DNA of 64,000 nucleotides from an uncultured Croceitalea sp. (GTDB taxonomy: Bacteria > Bacteroidota > Bacteroidia > Flavobacteriales > Flavobacteriaceae): the NCBI GenBank assembly GCA_947503285.1, contig CANNDD010000001.1:744001-808000 (forward strand), read 5' to 3'. Position numbers and translations under genes: made by a program. Each line of letters opens with the position of its first letter. Within the stretch, counting starts at the first letter, position 1. Below the pieces are notes generated by a model that was given only the letters and a program-made list of their open reading frames with translations, ran no database searches and was not told the origin of the DNA. Below are positions 17,680 to 26,682 of this stretch, one piece after another.

Positions 17680-18896
17680 CATAGCTTTTCGTTAGCATTT
17701 TCAAGCTCCTTTACTATTTGACTCTGCTCCGCGGTCCGCTTTGGAATATTATAAGTGGCCCAAAAGTCAGCATCAGACTTTTCAGCTTGGTTCTCAATAC
17801 TTGCGCCAATATCCAAGTTTCTTTTAAAAGGGTACCCATCCACATTTTCAGTGATGATGTTATTCACAAAAAGCTCTTTTTTAGGATATTGGGTAAAAAG
17901 GACCTTTCTAGATTCCAGTCCTTTAAAAATTCGCCAATGGTCTTCTTCTCTTTGGTATTTTAAATACATTTTACCTTGGTACTCTTGGTATTCAAAAACC
18001 ACATTATAGTACACTTGTAACGCCCCATTGGTAAATCGTCTGCGCCAAGATCTGTTTTTGATGGCCTGTCTGGTCAGTTCCATCCGTACAAAAGCAAAGC
18101 TTTCACTATCGATGTAAAGTGTTGCGGTTTGAAATGGCTTATCAACACCCGTTATTTTATACACCAGCCTATTGTCGTAGGTCAACACACTTTCGATTTC
18201 ATATTTCCAGCCTTTCTTCGCTAATATTGGTCCGTAATCAAAACGTATAAAATCATCTTCTACTAAATCTACAAGCGAGTTCTTACGTTCTTGATTTTTA
18301 TTCCAAGGATGTTTTTTGGCAATGCTATTGGTTCTTACCCCGAGCAACTCTATTTCGGGCTCCTTTTTGATTGCAGATCCTTTGTACTTGAACTTCGCTG
18401 CACATTCAAGATACTCCACATATTCATCATCTTCTTTCTGAAGGTCTCGTACAAATCCCTCTAAAATATAGGGCTCTGTTGGATAGTTCTTCCCAATCTG
18501 TTCATAGGCACGTTTCACAATCTCTTTTGCGGTGAGCACCTTATCTTTTGAGGCACTCAGTTGTACCTCATTAAGTTCATAGGCCTGAGGGGTTAATCTG
18601 ATTCGTTCATCATTTGAAAATGAACTGGGCTTCTTTTCGATAGTTCGATATCCCATTGCGGAAATCACAACGTTCCCGGCCTTATTTTTAACCGGAACAT
18701 AAAACACAAAATAGCCTTCAGCATTGGAAGTAGTCCCTCTAGCCGTATTCTTAAGGTATATGGAAGCAAAGGGTATGGGCTTTGAGGTTTTACCGTCCAA
18801 TAATTGTGCTTTTATGGTCACCACTTCTTGACCAAAGACCAATCTTGAGATCAATAAAAAAATAAGGTAAGAATAAGCCCTAATTGTGTTTGTCAT
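17679..18896 (-). CDS. Exported carboxypeptidase-regulatory-like (CarboxypepD_reg) domain protein
   Basis: About 405 residues. A signal peptide is followed by a carboxypeptidase-D regulatory-like beta domain (about 25-100, with DGKTSKPIPFASIYLKNT and GYFVFYVP). This module is common at the start of Bacteroidota outer-membrane or periplasmic proteins. The remaining part resembles the DUF5686-type partner regions (LTAKEIVKRAYEQIGKNYP) but lacks a full barrel. An upstream ATG at 18914 would leave only about 8 nt of leader after the promoter box at 18929-18936, so the ATG at 18896 is preferred. Probably a cell-envelope protein of unknown role. Confidence 0.75.
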   Translation of the reverse strand: MTNTIRAYSYLIFLLISRLVFGQEVVTIKAQLLDGKTSKPIPFASIYLKNTARGTTSNAEGYFVFYVPVKNKAGNVVISAMGYRTIEKKPSSFSNDERIRLTPQAYELNEVQLSASKDKVLTAKEIVKRAYEQIGKNYPTEPYILEGFVRDLQKEDDEYVEYLECAAKFKYKGSAIKKEPEIELLGVRTNSIAKKHPWNKNQERKNSLVDLVEDDFIRFDYGPILAKKGWKYEIESVLTYDNRLVYKITGVDKPFQTATLYIDSESFAFVRMELTRQAIKNRSWRRRFTNGALQVYYNVVFEYQEYQGKMYLKYQREEDHWRIFKGLESRKVLFTQYPKKELFVNNIITENVDGYPFKRNLDIGASIENQAEKSDADFWATYNIPKRTAEQSQIVKELENANEKL

Positions 18897-18928
18897 AGGC
18901 TTAAGACGAAGCATATTCCATATTGTTA

Positions 18929-18936
18929 CAAAAGTA
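18929..18936 (-). promoter_or_regulatory. -7 promoter box of the CarboxypepD_reg gene
   Basis: On the minus strand TACTTTTG matches TAnnTTTG exactly and sits 32 bp ahead of the chosen ATG. No good -33 TTG is found at the usual distance, so the call is moderate. Confidence 0.45.
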
Positions 18937-19040
18937 GGGATAATCTACAGTTAGTTCTCGTTTGCAACGATTTCCGATATGGGTGAAAAGCTTACCGGAA
19001 AGAAAAATAAAAACCCTGATTTGGGGTAACTCCAAAGGCT

Positions 19041-19096
19041 GGGTACGCAAAGCCGTAATTCCTTCGCTTCACTCGGAATTACGGCTTTACATACCC
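19041..19096. repeat. 56-bp hairpin overlapping the flavin reductase stop codon
   Basis: Two 22-nt arms (19041-19062 and 19075-19096) match at 20 of 22 positions in inverted orientation around a 12-nt loop, TTCGCTTCACTC. The right arm includes the last coding triplets and stop of the flavin reductase. The centre, 19058-19079, is a 22-bp hairpin of the ATTCC/GGAAT form, related to those at 9105, 9463 and 19728. It may act as a terminator although no T-run follows. Confidence 0.75.
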
Positions 19097-19693
19097 ATAT
19101 TTACCTAAATGCTCAGGGCTGTAATAGTTGTATAATCCTGCGACGGCGGCAGTATCCAGATCCTCTAAATTAACATCACCGTCCTCTAAAATAGCTTTTT
19201 TCGGTAGTATTAAATGTTCTATTTTGCCAATGATCAATCGGGTATTATTGCATTGTACCAAATGTTCCTCTTGAAATGAAAGCCCGATTTTGATATGACT
19301 TTCCGCTACAAACGGCGCATGAAAATCATTTTGATAGAATTCAGTGAGCCCGACGGCATCAAACTCTGAAATAGTCCGGTCGTATTTTGCTGATGTCCGA
19401 TGGGCCTGTTTATGGATTGCGGTCGTGATCTGATTGATCGTATACACGCCCGTTTCCTTAAGGTTCTCATAGGTATGGCGCTCCACGGTTGTAGGTCTTA
19501 AGATAAAACCCAAATACGGCGGATTCGCACCGATATGGACCACACTATTAAAAACGGCCAAATTGGGCTGTCCATTTTTTGATTTTGTACCGATTAAATT
19601 GGCGGCTTTAAACCCAGAGACCATATTGATCAAATTGGTGCGGTAGCGGCTCGGTAATTGCATGATTTTATCAAAAGAGAACATTTTATCCAT
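19079..19693 (-). CDS. Flavin reductase family protein
   Basis: About 204 residues from the chosen start. It is a split-barrel FMN-binding flavin reductase-like protein. GFKAANLIGTKSKNGQPNLA near the N-terminus and ANPPYLGFILRP are typical of the family, which reduces free flavin with NAD(P)H or binds FMN for other redox reactions. The frame extends upstream to 19765, but that part is made of a dispersed repeat (19726-19752), so ATG 19693 (or 19684) is the likelier start. The 3' end forms part of a long hairpin, and a decayed copy of its C-terminal tail lies at 17602-17679. Confidence 0.85.
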   Translation of the reverse strand: MDKMFSFDKIMQLPSRYRTNLINMVSGFKAANLIGTKSKNGQPNLAVFNSVVHIGANPPYLGFILRPTTVERHTYENLKETGVYTINQITTAIHKQAHRTSAKYDRTISEFDAVGLTEFYQNDFHAPFVAESHIKIGLSFQEEHLVQCNNTRLIIGKIEHLILPKKAILEDGDVNLEDLDTAAVAGLYNYYSPEHLGKYGYVKP

Positions 19694-19727
19694 AAAAGCA
19701 ATTTGTACAAAGGTATTTAGATTTAAG

Positions 19728-19749
19728 ATTTCTCCCGCACGTTCGAAAT
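19728..19749. repeat. 22-bp hairpin element (ATTTC/GAAAT stem)
   Basis: Stem ATTTC with GAAAT around the 12-nt loop TCCCGCACGTTC, inside the wider half-unit AGATTTCTC...CGAAATGAC (19726-19752). It lies between the flavin reductase and its upstream neighbour and is the T-A member of the four-copy 22-bp hairpin family. Confidence 0.65.
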
Positions 19750-19768
19750 GACCCATCAGACACAAAAG

Positions 19769-20626
19769 TCATTCTACCAGAATGGAATCAACATCTTTTT
19801 CTTCAATAGTATTTGGTTTGTCGCCATAGAAGGGTAGTAACAATTGTTTATCGGCAAAACGACCCCCCAAATCACTTTCAGTGGGTGTTTTTACCAAAAC
19901 GGTGTTCCACTTGCCTTCGACACCAATATAATATTGGGTGACACTATCCTTAAGATTTGTAAACCGCATACAATCTTCTACGACTTCAATAAGCGCTCTT
20001 CTGTTTTTTGGTTCTATTTTCTTGATATCCCGTACTGCTAATAACACAAGCAACTTGGTACCGCTTCGTTTGGTAAAATAGGCAATGTCTTTAGTGCTGA
20101 TACCACCTACTATATCGTCATCTATGCACTGCTTTAGGGCAAGGGTTACCGTATCCTTAGCCTGTACCATACGGGAGAGCCCGTCAATATCGGTATTTAA
20201 AAGTGTTAACCTTGGATCCACTTCGATTTTATACTTGTCTGGGTATTTAGAGCGCATGTAAACCCCGTAAAAAGAAAAGCTCATCACCACTATGAAAAGA
20301 CTGACCAAAACCAAACATCCACAGCCTTGCCATAACGGTCGTTTTACAGGGTTTACTCGATTTTCATTATCCAAAGCCTGAAGCATTTCATGTGTAAAAT
20401 GCGCCTTATCATAACTTTTTTTACAATGTGAGCATGTTGCAATATGTGTTTTAAACAAAGGAATAACAGGAATCCAAAAAAAGTGGAAATACTTGCTGAA
20501 CGTACTTACTACAAAAGAATCTTTCGTTTGACAATACGGGCAGGTAGTACGCTTTAATTTTCGTTCTTTGACCTTGGTGGCACGGGTTCCAAAAAAGAAT
20601 AGCATAGGTTGGTTATTAAAGATCAT
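19769..20626 (-). CDS. Zinc-ribbon protein with one membrane helix, unknown function
   Basis: 285 residues. An N-terminal zinc ribbon has CPYC at about 29-32 and CSHC near 66-69, separated by an aromatic, hydrophobic stretch (YFHFFWIPVIPLF), as in zinc-ribbon proteins of the zf-ribbon_15 type. One transmembrane segment (GCLVLVSLFIVVMSFSFYGV, about 103-122) leads to a C-terminal soluble domain with no known match. Probably membrane-anchored with the ribbon in the cytoplasm. Confidence 0.72.
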   Translation of the reverse strand: MIFNNQPMLFFFGTRATKVKERKLKRTTCPYCQTKDSFVVSTFSKYFHFFWIPVIPLFKTHIATCSHCKKSYDKAHFTHEMLQALDNENRVNPVKRPLWQGCGCLVLVSLFIVVMSFSFYGVYMRSKYPDKYKIEVDPRLTLLNTDIDGLSRMVQAKDTVTLALKQCIDDDIVGGISTKDIAYFTKRSGTKLLVLLAVRDIKKIEPKNRRALIEVVEDCMRFTNLKDSVTQYYIGVEGKWNTVLVKTPTESDLGGRFADKQLLLPFYGDKPNTIEEKDVDSILVE

Positions 20627-20679
20627 TTCAAAAATACCTTAATTACCGAACCTGGTATTCCCTGTTTAAAGGGTATTAT

Positions 20680-21843
20680 TTAGTATTGACCAGAACCGTT
20701 CTTTTCTTTTTTGGCGTCAAAAGACCACATACCGTTCTCGTAAAACAATAGCTTAGCCCGTTGGGTTCTAAAATCTTTTGAAAATTGGACAACCACCCCT
20801 TCGTTGGGCCAGTAAAAGCTATCTTCAGCTTTTGGCGACAGCATAAAGGAAAAACCATCTTCAAAGGAAACCTTAATACCCTCATCTAAGGCCTCAACAT
20901 GTACTTTACCGATAAAACCATTTCCATAAACCCCTTCATGAACTTCAATTTGCTCGGTTGGTATGGCAACAGCGCTGGGCTCTTCATAAGCTTTAGGTGC
21001 TTGACCGAGTAAAGAACCCAAGTCGTTAAAAGAGTACGAGTATTTCCCTTTGGCCAACAAATCCTTGATAGTTGTACCGACCTTGTTATTGGGGTCATGC
21101 TTGGAAAAAAACCATAACTCGCCAGTGGTCAAATTTTGAATATTGGAATACATGGTACCCCCATTTTTTTGCGCCGTTTGCTCTAAAATTTGCGTCATGG
21201 TCGCTAAGTTCACCGCTGACTCTTTTAACATTGCCTTTGCAATGGGATAGCGCCAACAAGAGCTGGCAGCTTCATCACCGCAAATATCAAAATTGGTGGA
21301 AACCAAATGTTCTCTGGGTTTGGCAACATGGAATCCTGATGCACTGATCATGGCGAATTTACCATTTCTATCTGCCACATGCATCTGGGCACCTCTAAAT
21401 CCGTCTTCGAACCAATACGTTTCAAAAAAGGCCACCACCTCGTCCACCGAAGCCATATTGGCTAGAATATGGGGCAAAATAGCGTCATTGCCTGCTGGAA
21501 AAACCACCTTGCTTCCCATTTCGAAGTCTTCAACATATTTGATTTGGTTAAAATCGAACGTTAACCCCGCTTCATTGGTTCCTCCTTGCAGGCTTCCTCC
21601 GTTGCCATATCTGGGCGATAGATAGGATAAGGTAAAATACCCATATTTAGAATTCTCGGTTTTGGGGAATACATTGATAAAGTTGCCCACACCAAAGGGG
21701 CCATCTTCATTATTGGCATTCCAAACATGGCCATTCTTGGCAATTGCACTGATAATCGTACAAGAAAAAGTAGTTGATGGTAGTATAAAAAATAGCATAC
21801 CAAAGGCCAATAGTTTAAATTTTAATATATAGGGTAATTTCAT
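20680..21843 (-). CDS. Secreted Ntn-hydrolase, linear amide C-N hydrolase family
   Basis: 387 residues. A signal peptide (1-27) ends directly before Cys28. The mature N-terminus CTIISAIAKNGHVWNANNED is the Ntn-hydrolase pattern of choloylglycine hydrolase and acyl-CoA:6-APA acyltransferase-like enzymes, whose free N-terminal cysteine is the nucleophile. Signal cleavage would unmask it without separate autoprocessing. Asn and Asp residues of the NNEDGPFG segment and GGTNEAGL fit the active site. It may hydrolyse acyl amides such as N-acyl amino acids or lactones in the periplasm, but the substrate is unknown. Confidence 0.8.
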   Translation of the reverse strand: MKLPYILKFKLLAFGMLFFILPSTTFSCTIISAIAKNGHVWNANNEDGPFGVGNFINVFPKTENSKYGYFTLSYLSPRYGNGGSLQGGTNEAGLTFDFNQIKYVEDFEMGSKVVFPAGNDAILPHILANMASVDEVVAFFETYWFEDGFRGAQMHVADRNGKFAMISASGFHVAKPREHLVSTNFDICGDEAASSCWRYPIAKAMLKESAVNLATMTQILEQTAQKNGGTMYSNIQNLTTGELWFFSKHDPNNKVGTTIKDLLAKGKYSYSFNDLGSLLGQAPKAYEEPSAVAIPTEQIEVHEGVYGNGFIGKVHVEALDEGIKVSFEDGFSFMLSPKAEDSFYWPNEGVVVQFSKDFRTQRAKLLFYENGMWSFDAKKEKNGSGQY

Positions 21844-21938
21844 GATTCTTATTTTTTAAATCTTATATGGGTATAATGCTTTGGAAGGTATTTTACCATC
21901 CAAAAAAGAAGCAGTATCGAATACTTTTATGTAGAAAG

Positions 21939-22745
21939 TTACAACTGTTCTTTGACCATGGTAGAAACTTTATATAATACCAGAATTTCCAATATGATCA
22001 CGGGAAAAAAGAGGAATAGTGCTATAGGGGATAAAATAACGGTCAGTAGACAACCTGCCATGAGCAATTCCATGATTCCAGAAGCTAAACCCGTGTTGCC
22101 CAAAATGGGCCTGGACTTTAAAATTGAAATTCCAAATAATATTCCTAGTGCACCAAATGCCACGGACTCTGCTAAAAATACCACTTCAATATCGAGTGCT
22201 CCATTAAAAACCGATACTATGTCATACACGTAAAAGCATATGTTGGCAATGATCATCAAAACGACGGTAATCTTCATCAAATAGTTTTTCAATAGTTTCC
22301 CTGAGATCAAAAAACCATACAAAAGCATCGAGTATAGCACAAGTATTAGAACCTTAACCGTAACATGACCCCATTGCCCATAGATCAATTCACCGTCTTC
22401 AATCCTTACATAATCAGCTATACCTTCAAATACTGCTGCAATCAAAAATAAGATTCCGGCAATCCAGGTAAAGGTCAATAAATCATATACCGACCTTGCT
22501 TCTTTCGGGGGAACGAAATCGATTTTGGAAGTGTTTTGATTTTCTTCTTCCTCTAGACTCTCCAAGTCATATTCTAAAGCTGATAAAATGGTTTTTACGG
22601 TATAGCTTCGCGGGGAGACCTCACCATTTTCTATTCGCTGTAAGGTTCTTACGTTGATATTGCATTGTTCTACCAGTTCTTCTTGTGTAAAGCCTTTTTG
22701 CTTACGTAACTCACTTATTCTTAATCCTAATTCCGGTTGTTTCAT
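21939..22745 (-). CDS. XRE-family HTH regulator fused to a multi-pass membrane domain
   Basis: 268 residues. An N-terminal Cro/C1-type helix-turn-helix occupies about 6-60 (RISELRKQKGFTQEELVEQC then TLQRIENGEVSPRSYTVKTI). A linker and about five hydrophobic helices (from residue 90 to 260) follow. This HTH plus membrane layout is frequent in Bacteroidota and suggests a regulator tethered to the membrane. No partner gene is evident, although the secreted Ntn hydrolase lies 95 bp downstream on the same strand. Confidence 0.85.
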   Translation of the reverse strand: MKQPELGLRISELRKQKGFTQEELVEQCNINVRTLQRIENGEVSPRSYTVKTILSALEYDLESLEEEENQNTSKIDFVPPKEARSVYDLLTFTWIAGILFLIAAVFEGIADYVRIEDGELIYGQWGHVTVKVLILVLYSMLLYGFLISGKLLKNYLMKITVVLMIIANICFYVYDIVSVFNGALDIEVVFLAESVAFGALGILFGISILKSRPILGNTGLASGIMELLMAGCLLTVILSPIALFLFFPVIILEILVLYKVSTMVKEQL

Positions 22746-22977
22746 TGTACTACTATTTCAATTCGTTGGGCAATGTTAAACCCAAAACCAAAAAAGCCCA
22801 AAAAATCACGCCGGAATTGACCCGACATTTAGACGGCATTTCAGTAATAGTAAGGGTTTCAAGAGAATTTCAAGAATTTGAAACACCATAAAGCCCCATT
22901 TTACTTTCAGCTTAAAAAGGTATACATACAAGCAACCAAAACCAAAAATCGTTATCTTAAGAAAAAGAATCAGTAAG

Positions 22978-23406
22978 ATGAAGAAGTTTGGTATTATATT
23001 TTTTTTGCTCATTGTGACAAGCTGCTCAGATTCGGACGATGAAATGGTGCTTACCGAATCGTTACCCCAAACATGGGAGTTGGCAAGTATCAATGTAGGG
23101 ATTTCAGGGGAAATACTTGAAGACAATGATCTGCCTTGGCAAGAAACCTTAGTTTTAAATTCAGATAATTCTTTTGTTAGAACGAGAATCTACGAAAATG
23201 AGACCATTACGGCAACGGGACGGTTTATGCTCTTGGAGGCCCCTGAAGAGCGGCAGCTTATATTGGTCTATAATGACGATAGCCCTTTGATAGAAAACTG
23301 TTCGAACTCTAATGAAGAACGCCTTCGATTTATTTCAGATAATCAATTATCTGGTGGTGCGGTACCTTGTGACGGACCAGGGCTTTTTTATGTTAGAACA
23401 GCGTAA
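22978..23406 (+). CDS. Lipocalin-like lipoprotein
   Basis: A 142-residue small lipoprotein. The signal peptide ends in a lipobox with Cys16 (FLLIVTSC), followed by Ser-Asp residues. The mature part has alternating beta-strand patterns (QTWELASINVG, ETLVLNSDNSFVRTRIY, GRFMLLEAPEERQLILVY) typical of short lipocalin-like lipoproteins of Bacteroidota. Function unknown. It is convergent with the DUF3352-like gene. Confidence 0.72.
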   Translation: MKKFGIIFFLLIVTSCSDSDDEMVLTESLPQTWELASINVGISGEILEDNDLPWQETLVLNSDNSFVRTRIYENETITATGRFMLLEAPEERQLILVYNDDSPLIENCSNSNEERLRFISDNQLSGGAVPCDGPGLFYVRTA

Positions 23407-23415
23407 TAGAAGGGT

Positions 23416-25395
23416 TTAGAATTTTTTCTTGTGCACGGGTTTGCCTTGGGAGTCATGATACTTCCAGGTTCCAACTTGTTCATCTTTTTTAAAACGACCT
23501 GTTATCTTTTCAGTACCATCTTTGTAATATTCTCGATAACGGCCATGTTTTAAACCGTCTTTTAATTCGACCTCAAATCGAATACTTCCGTTGGAATAGC
23601 TTTTCGCAAAACGTTTTGCATTTAAATCCGTGGGATATATGGGTCTTAATTTAAAAACAGCATCCGTGATTTCGTCATTGCCGCTATGTAATACGGTGTT
23701 CAACTTGCTGGAATTTTCGAATTGAGCCTTTGTCTTGACCTTTTCTATATCTTGGTAATCGACAACTAGCTTGCTCTCGAACAAGTTATCTTCAGGGGTT
23801 AATTGAAACCCCACTTGAGGAAAACAGATGATAAAATCCTTGTTTTTTCGAAGTTGATTTTTTGTACCTCTATCTGCAAGTGCGTACATGTTGTCATACA
23901 AAACTGGAATATTGCTGTAAGCGAACAGACTGCTCTCACTATCAAATTTTTTGTTGAAATCAATAAAATCACCTGAAGTTGACAGGGTCTCTTCTATCAA
24001 ATAGCCATCTATCATGCTTTTTAAGGTGTTGGGATTGTTGCTAAAAACAACATAATCATCGATCATCGTAAAGTAAGGTTTGTCAAAATTCTCAAAGCGT
24101 TTTCCCAAAAGAATTTTGAAAAAGCCCTTGATGGAAAGGAAATTGATATAGTGGTCGTTATAGTTGACCGCTTTGAACTTGACGGGAGTTTTCTTTTTGA
24201 TTTGCTTGAGTACAAAATCAAGATTTGTTTTGGCACTATTGATATCATTTACCTTCAATACCAATGCAAGGTCATTCTCACCTTTTGATAGGTCTGACTT
24301 TATTTGAAGTAAGGCAATCTCATCACCAATCCAATTGACAAAGTTTTCTTTGACGTCAATCTTTAAAAATTTTTCTACTTTTTCAATCCCAGCCCTATAA
24401 TTTTCGAATTGTACGGTATTGTTTTCCTTTTGTACCGTTTCAAAATTTTCATAAAACTTGGCAAAACCGTCAAAACCGTAACTTATATAGAGTGCCGTAC
24501 GTTTTGGTGCAATTTTAGGAATGGTTCGTTTTGCCGTTCCAGACTTTTGGAGCGCTTCTAAATAATTTTCATTGTCAAAACCGATATTGGTAAACCCGTT
24601 GGCCGTTATGGCACCGTTTCCATCCAAATCAAAACTAAAACCGGAAAACAGGAAATTCTCGCTGGTATTTTTAATCCAATCCGCAGGTTTATTGGAAAAT
24701 CGTTTGTAATAATCATCTAAAAAATCATATTGCAAATAGAGCCGAAATAGATCTTCATACCCCACTTTCTTATTGATCTCCAAAAAATTCAAATTCCGAC
24801 CTAGATAGGGTTCTTTATATTGATCAATGGCTGCTTCAACTAAACTATGGGTATACGAGGCAATCAATTGGTTTTTGACAAAGGCCATATACATGGTCTC
24901 TTTACTGCTTCTATCATAGATTTCTAAAATCTCATGGTCATGGTAGTTACGTTTACTGAGCGTATACCCTTCATCTAAAAGGGTGTTCAAATACGTTTTT
25001 AGCAGTTTGAGCTTTGCAATTCGTTTTAAATCGAGCACATAAAAGATTCCATAATCTTTTGGTGACACCATGTGGATCGAAATAAACAAAGAACGGCCAT
25101 CAAAAAATTCGAACAACTTATGGTTATTATTAAAGATGGTGTCAACCTTTTGAATATTCTCAGTCAGTGTTGCGAAGTAGTCATTTTTATTCAAATGGTT
25201 CCAGGCATCACTTTGGCTGATTTTCTTCCAACTTTCCACGGGCTGGTCTGACTCAATAACAAAGACGGCATCTTTAGGAATCAGATAAATCGACTGTAAA
25301 TTGGTCTTGGGGGAAAGCACAAAAATATAAAGTAGGTAAGCTATATAGCATAGTACCATCGCTAGAAGGCCAAAAAAAATCCTTTTTCTAATCAT
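23416..25395 (-). CDS. Membrane-anchored DUF3352-like protein with C-terminal MORN-type repeats
   Basis: About 659 residues from ATG 25395. The frame runs six codons further to a TTG at 25413, which is less likely. A single N-terminal membrane anchor (about 6-25) is followed by a large soluble region that resembles DUF3352 proteins (YLIPKDAVFVIESDQP at its start). The last 45 residues (KDGLKHGRYREYYKDG, GRFKKDEQVGTWKYHD) are antitoxin/MORN-like Gly-aromatic repeats common in Bacteroidota. The role is unknown. The ACT-domain gene lies 50 bp upstream on the same strand and may share its transcript. Confidence 0.72.
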   Translation of the reverse strand: MIRKRIFFGLLAMVLCYIAYLLYIFVLSPKTNLQSIYLIPKDAVFVIESDQPVESWKKISQSDAWNHLNKNDYFATLTENIQKVDTIFNNNHKLFEFFDGRSLFISIHMVSPKDYGIFYVLDLKRIAKLKLLKTYLNTLLDEGYTLSKRNYHDHEILEIYDRSSKETMYMAFVKNQLIASYTHSLVEAAIDQYKEPYLGRNLNFLEINKKVGYEDLFRLYLQYDFLDDYYKRFSNKPADWIKNTSENFLFSGFSFDLDGNGAITANGFTNIGFDNENYLEALQKSGTAKRTIPKIAPKRTALYISYGFDGFAKFYENFETVQKENNTVQFENYRAGIEKVEKFLKIDVKENFVNWIGDEIALLQIKSDLSKGENDLALVLKVNDINSAKTNLDFVLKQIKKKTPVKFKAVNYNDHYINFLSIKGFFKILLGKRFENFDKPYFTMIDDYVVFSNNPNTLKSMIDGYLIEETLSTSGDFIDFNKKFDSESSLFAYSNIPVLYDNMYALADRGTKNQLRKNKDFIICFPQVGFQLTPEDNLFESKLVVDYQDIEKVKTKAQFENSSKLNTVLHSGNDEITDAVFKLRPIYPTDLNAKRFAKSYSNGSIRFEVELKDGLKHGRYREYYKDGTEKITGRFKKDEQVGTWKYHDSQGKPVHKKKF

Positions 25396-25445
25396 GATTC
25401 GACATAAATCCAAAATCAGAACGAAAAAGAAAAGGCTTTAGTTTA

Positions 25446-26105
25446 TTAGAGGGTCTTCAAGTCCTTTATCGTCTTGAATGCCACATCTACCTGATCGTCA
25501 TTGACTAAAATAGTAAATTCATTGGTCGTTGAGATAACCTCATAAAGCACGATGCCTTCCCAAGCCAAGCGTTGAAAGATGAAATAGTAGATGCCCGGTA
25601 CCGATACGTTCTCTGAGGGTAGCTTCACCGTTACGGACGATAGGTTTTCGGCCTTTTGGGTACAGCGTTCCCCAGCAAATAATTCTTCAACGGTATGGTC
25701 TAAACTATTGCTTACCACTATGTTTATCTCATTTACCCCTCGTGATGAAGTATAAAAGATGTCTTGGTTCTTATTGACCTCTTCAAGCAACTTGGCCTGA
25801 TTGGCCAAAATCGTCTCAGAAGATAAGAAGGTATAATCGGTGAGATTAGATCTTACCGTTATCTCGCCTATATTCTTTAATACCTTTACGATTTTATGGG
25901 TAGCCCGAAACTCGAGATCATCCGATAATCGTTTTAAGGCCATAACGATGGCACCATTGCGAATATCTTTGCCCAGCTCTTCTTCAATTTCAGGTTTGAC
26001 AATACGGGAAAGCGATGTAAGGTTAATGATTCCCTGGGCCAAAGCACTTTGTAGAAAAGGTTTTTTTTTGATATAGCTCTCGACAACTGACGATATGGTT
26101 TTCAT
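25446..26105 (-). CDS. HTH-like plus ACT-type protein, aspartokinase-regulatory-domain-like
   Basis: 219 residues and no kinase domain. The first 60 residues look like a winged-helix fold (ALAQGIINLTSLSRIVKPEI, GAIVMALKRLSDDL). The rest carries two ACT-like beta-alpha-beta units (EINIVVSNSLDHTVEELF and GIVLYEVISTTNEFTILVND), the second closely recalling the regulatory end of aspartate kinases. Homologues are often labelled aspartate kinase, which the sequence does not support. It may sense an amino acid and act as a regulator, which is an inference. Confidence 0.65.
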   Translation of the reverse strand: MKTISSVVESYIKKKPFLQSALAQGIINLTSLSRIVKPEIEEELGKDIRNGAIVMALKRLSDDLEFRATHKIVKVLKNIGEITVRSNLTDYTFLSSETILANQAKLLEEVNKNQDIFYTSSRGVNEINIVVSNSLDHTVEELFAGERCTQKAENLSSVTVKLPSENVSVPGIYYFIFQRLAWEGIVLYEVISTTNEFTILVNDDQVDVAFKTIKDLKTL

Positions 26106-26157
26106 AACAGGTGGATTTGAAACAAAATTAACTTATTGTTATAAATAAAACAAATCG

Positions 26158-26517
26158 TTAAAAATGATAGAATGCATTTTCTAAATGCTCCAGTTCAAAT
26201 TGTTTCCCTTTCTTTAAAACGGTAATAATGTCAAAACGAACTTCGACATCCAGATCATTTTCAATTACATATTGATCTGTAGCAGAAACCAAGAGTTTGA
26301 TTTTTTTCTGGTCAACGGTATCGGCAATGTTCTCGATGAAGTCTGAACTTCTTGATTTTACCTCTACAATGGCCAATGTATTTTTTATTTGGGCGATAAT
26401 GTCGATTTCCGCTTTTTGATACCTGTAATTTGTGGCACGTATACGATATCCGTTTTCCACCAAAAAATCAGAAGCTTTTTGTTCTCCAAGCTTCCCAAAT
26501 TCGTTATGTTTTCCCAT
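26158..26517 (-). CDS. YraN/UPF0102 family putative endonuclease
   Basis: A 119-residue restriction-endonuclease-like fold. The family features are GKLGEQKASDFLVENGYRI at the N-terminus, the catalytic acidic residue in KAEIDIIA and the E-x-K of IVEVKSRSS. It may process branched DNA; the true role is unresolved. It stands alone, divergent from the DUF1800 gene. Confidence 0.88.
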   Translation of the reverse strand: MGKHNEFGKLGEQKASDFLVENGYRIRATNYRYQKAEIDIIAQIKNTLAIVEVKSRSSDFIENIADTVDQKKIKLLVSATDQYVIENDLDVEVRFDIITVLKKGKQFELEHLENAFYHF

Positions 26518-26682
26518 GAATTGGACAAAATATGAAAAATAGTGTGCATTTCATCGAAAAATTTCGCAGTTCATCGCTAAAATCGCGTTTACATTGTAAT
26601 TTACAACCTCAAATGAACCACACCTACCGAAAGCACATAGTGAACCCAAATACTATGATACTTTTAAAAGCCAAATTTTGCT

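Noticed and set aside
19694-19765. N-terminal extension of the flavin reductase to 19765
   Set aside because: The extra codons are made of a dispersed palindromic half-unit (19726-19752) and do not resemble the family N-terminus.
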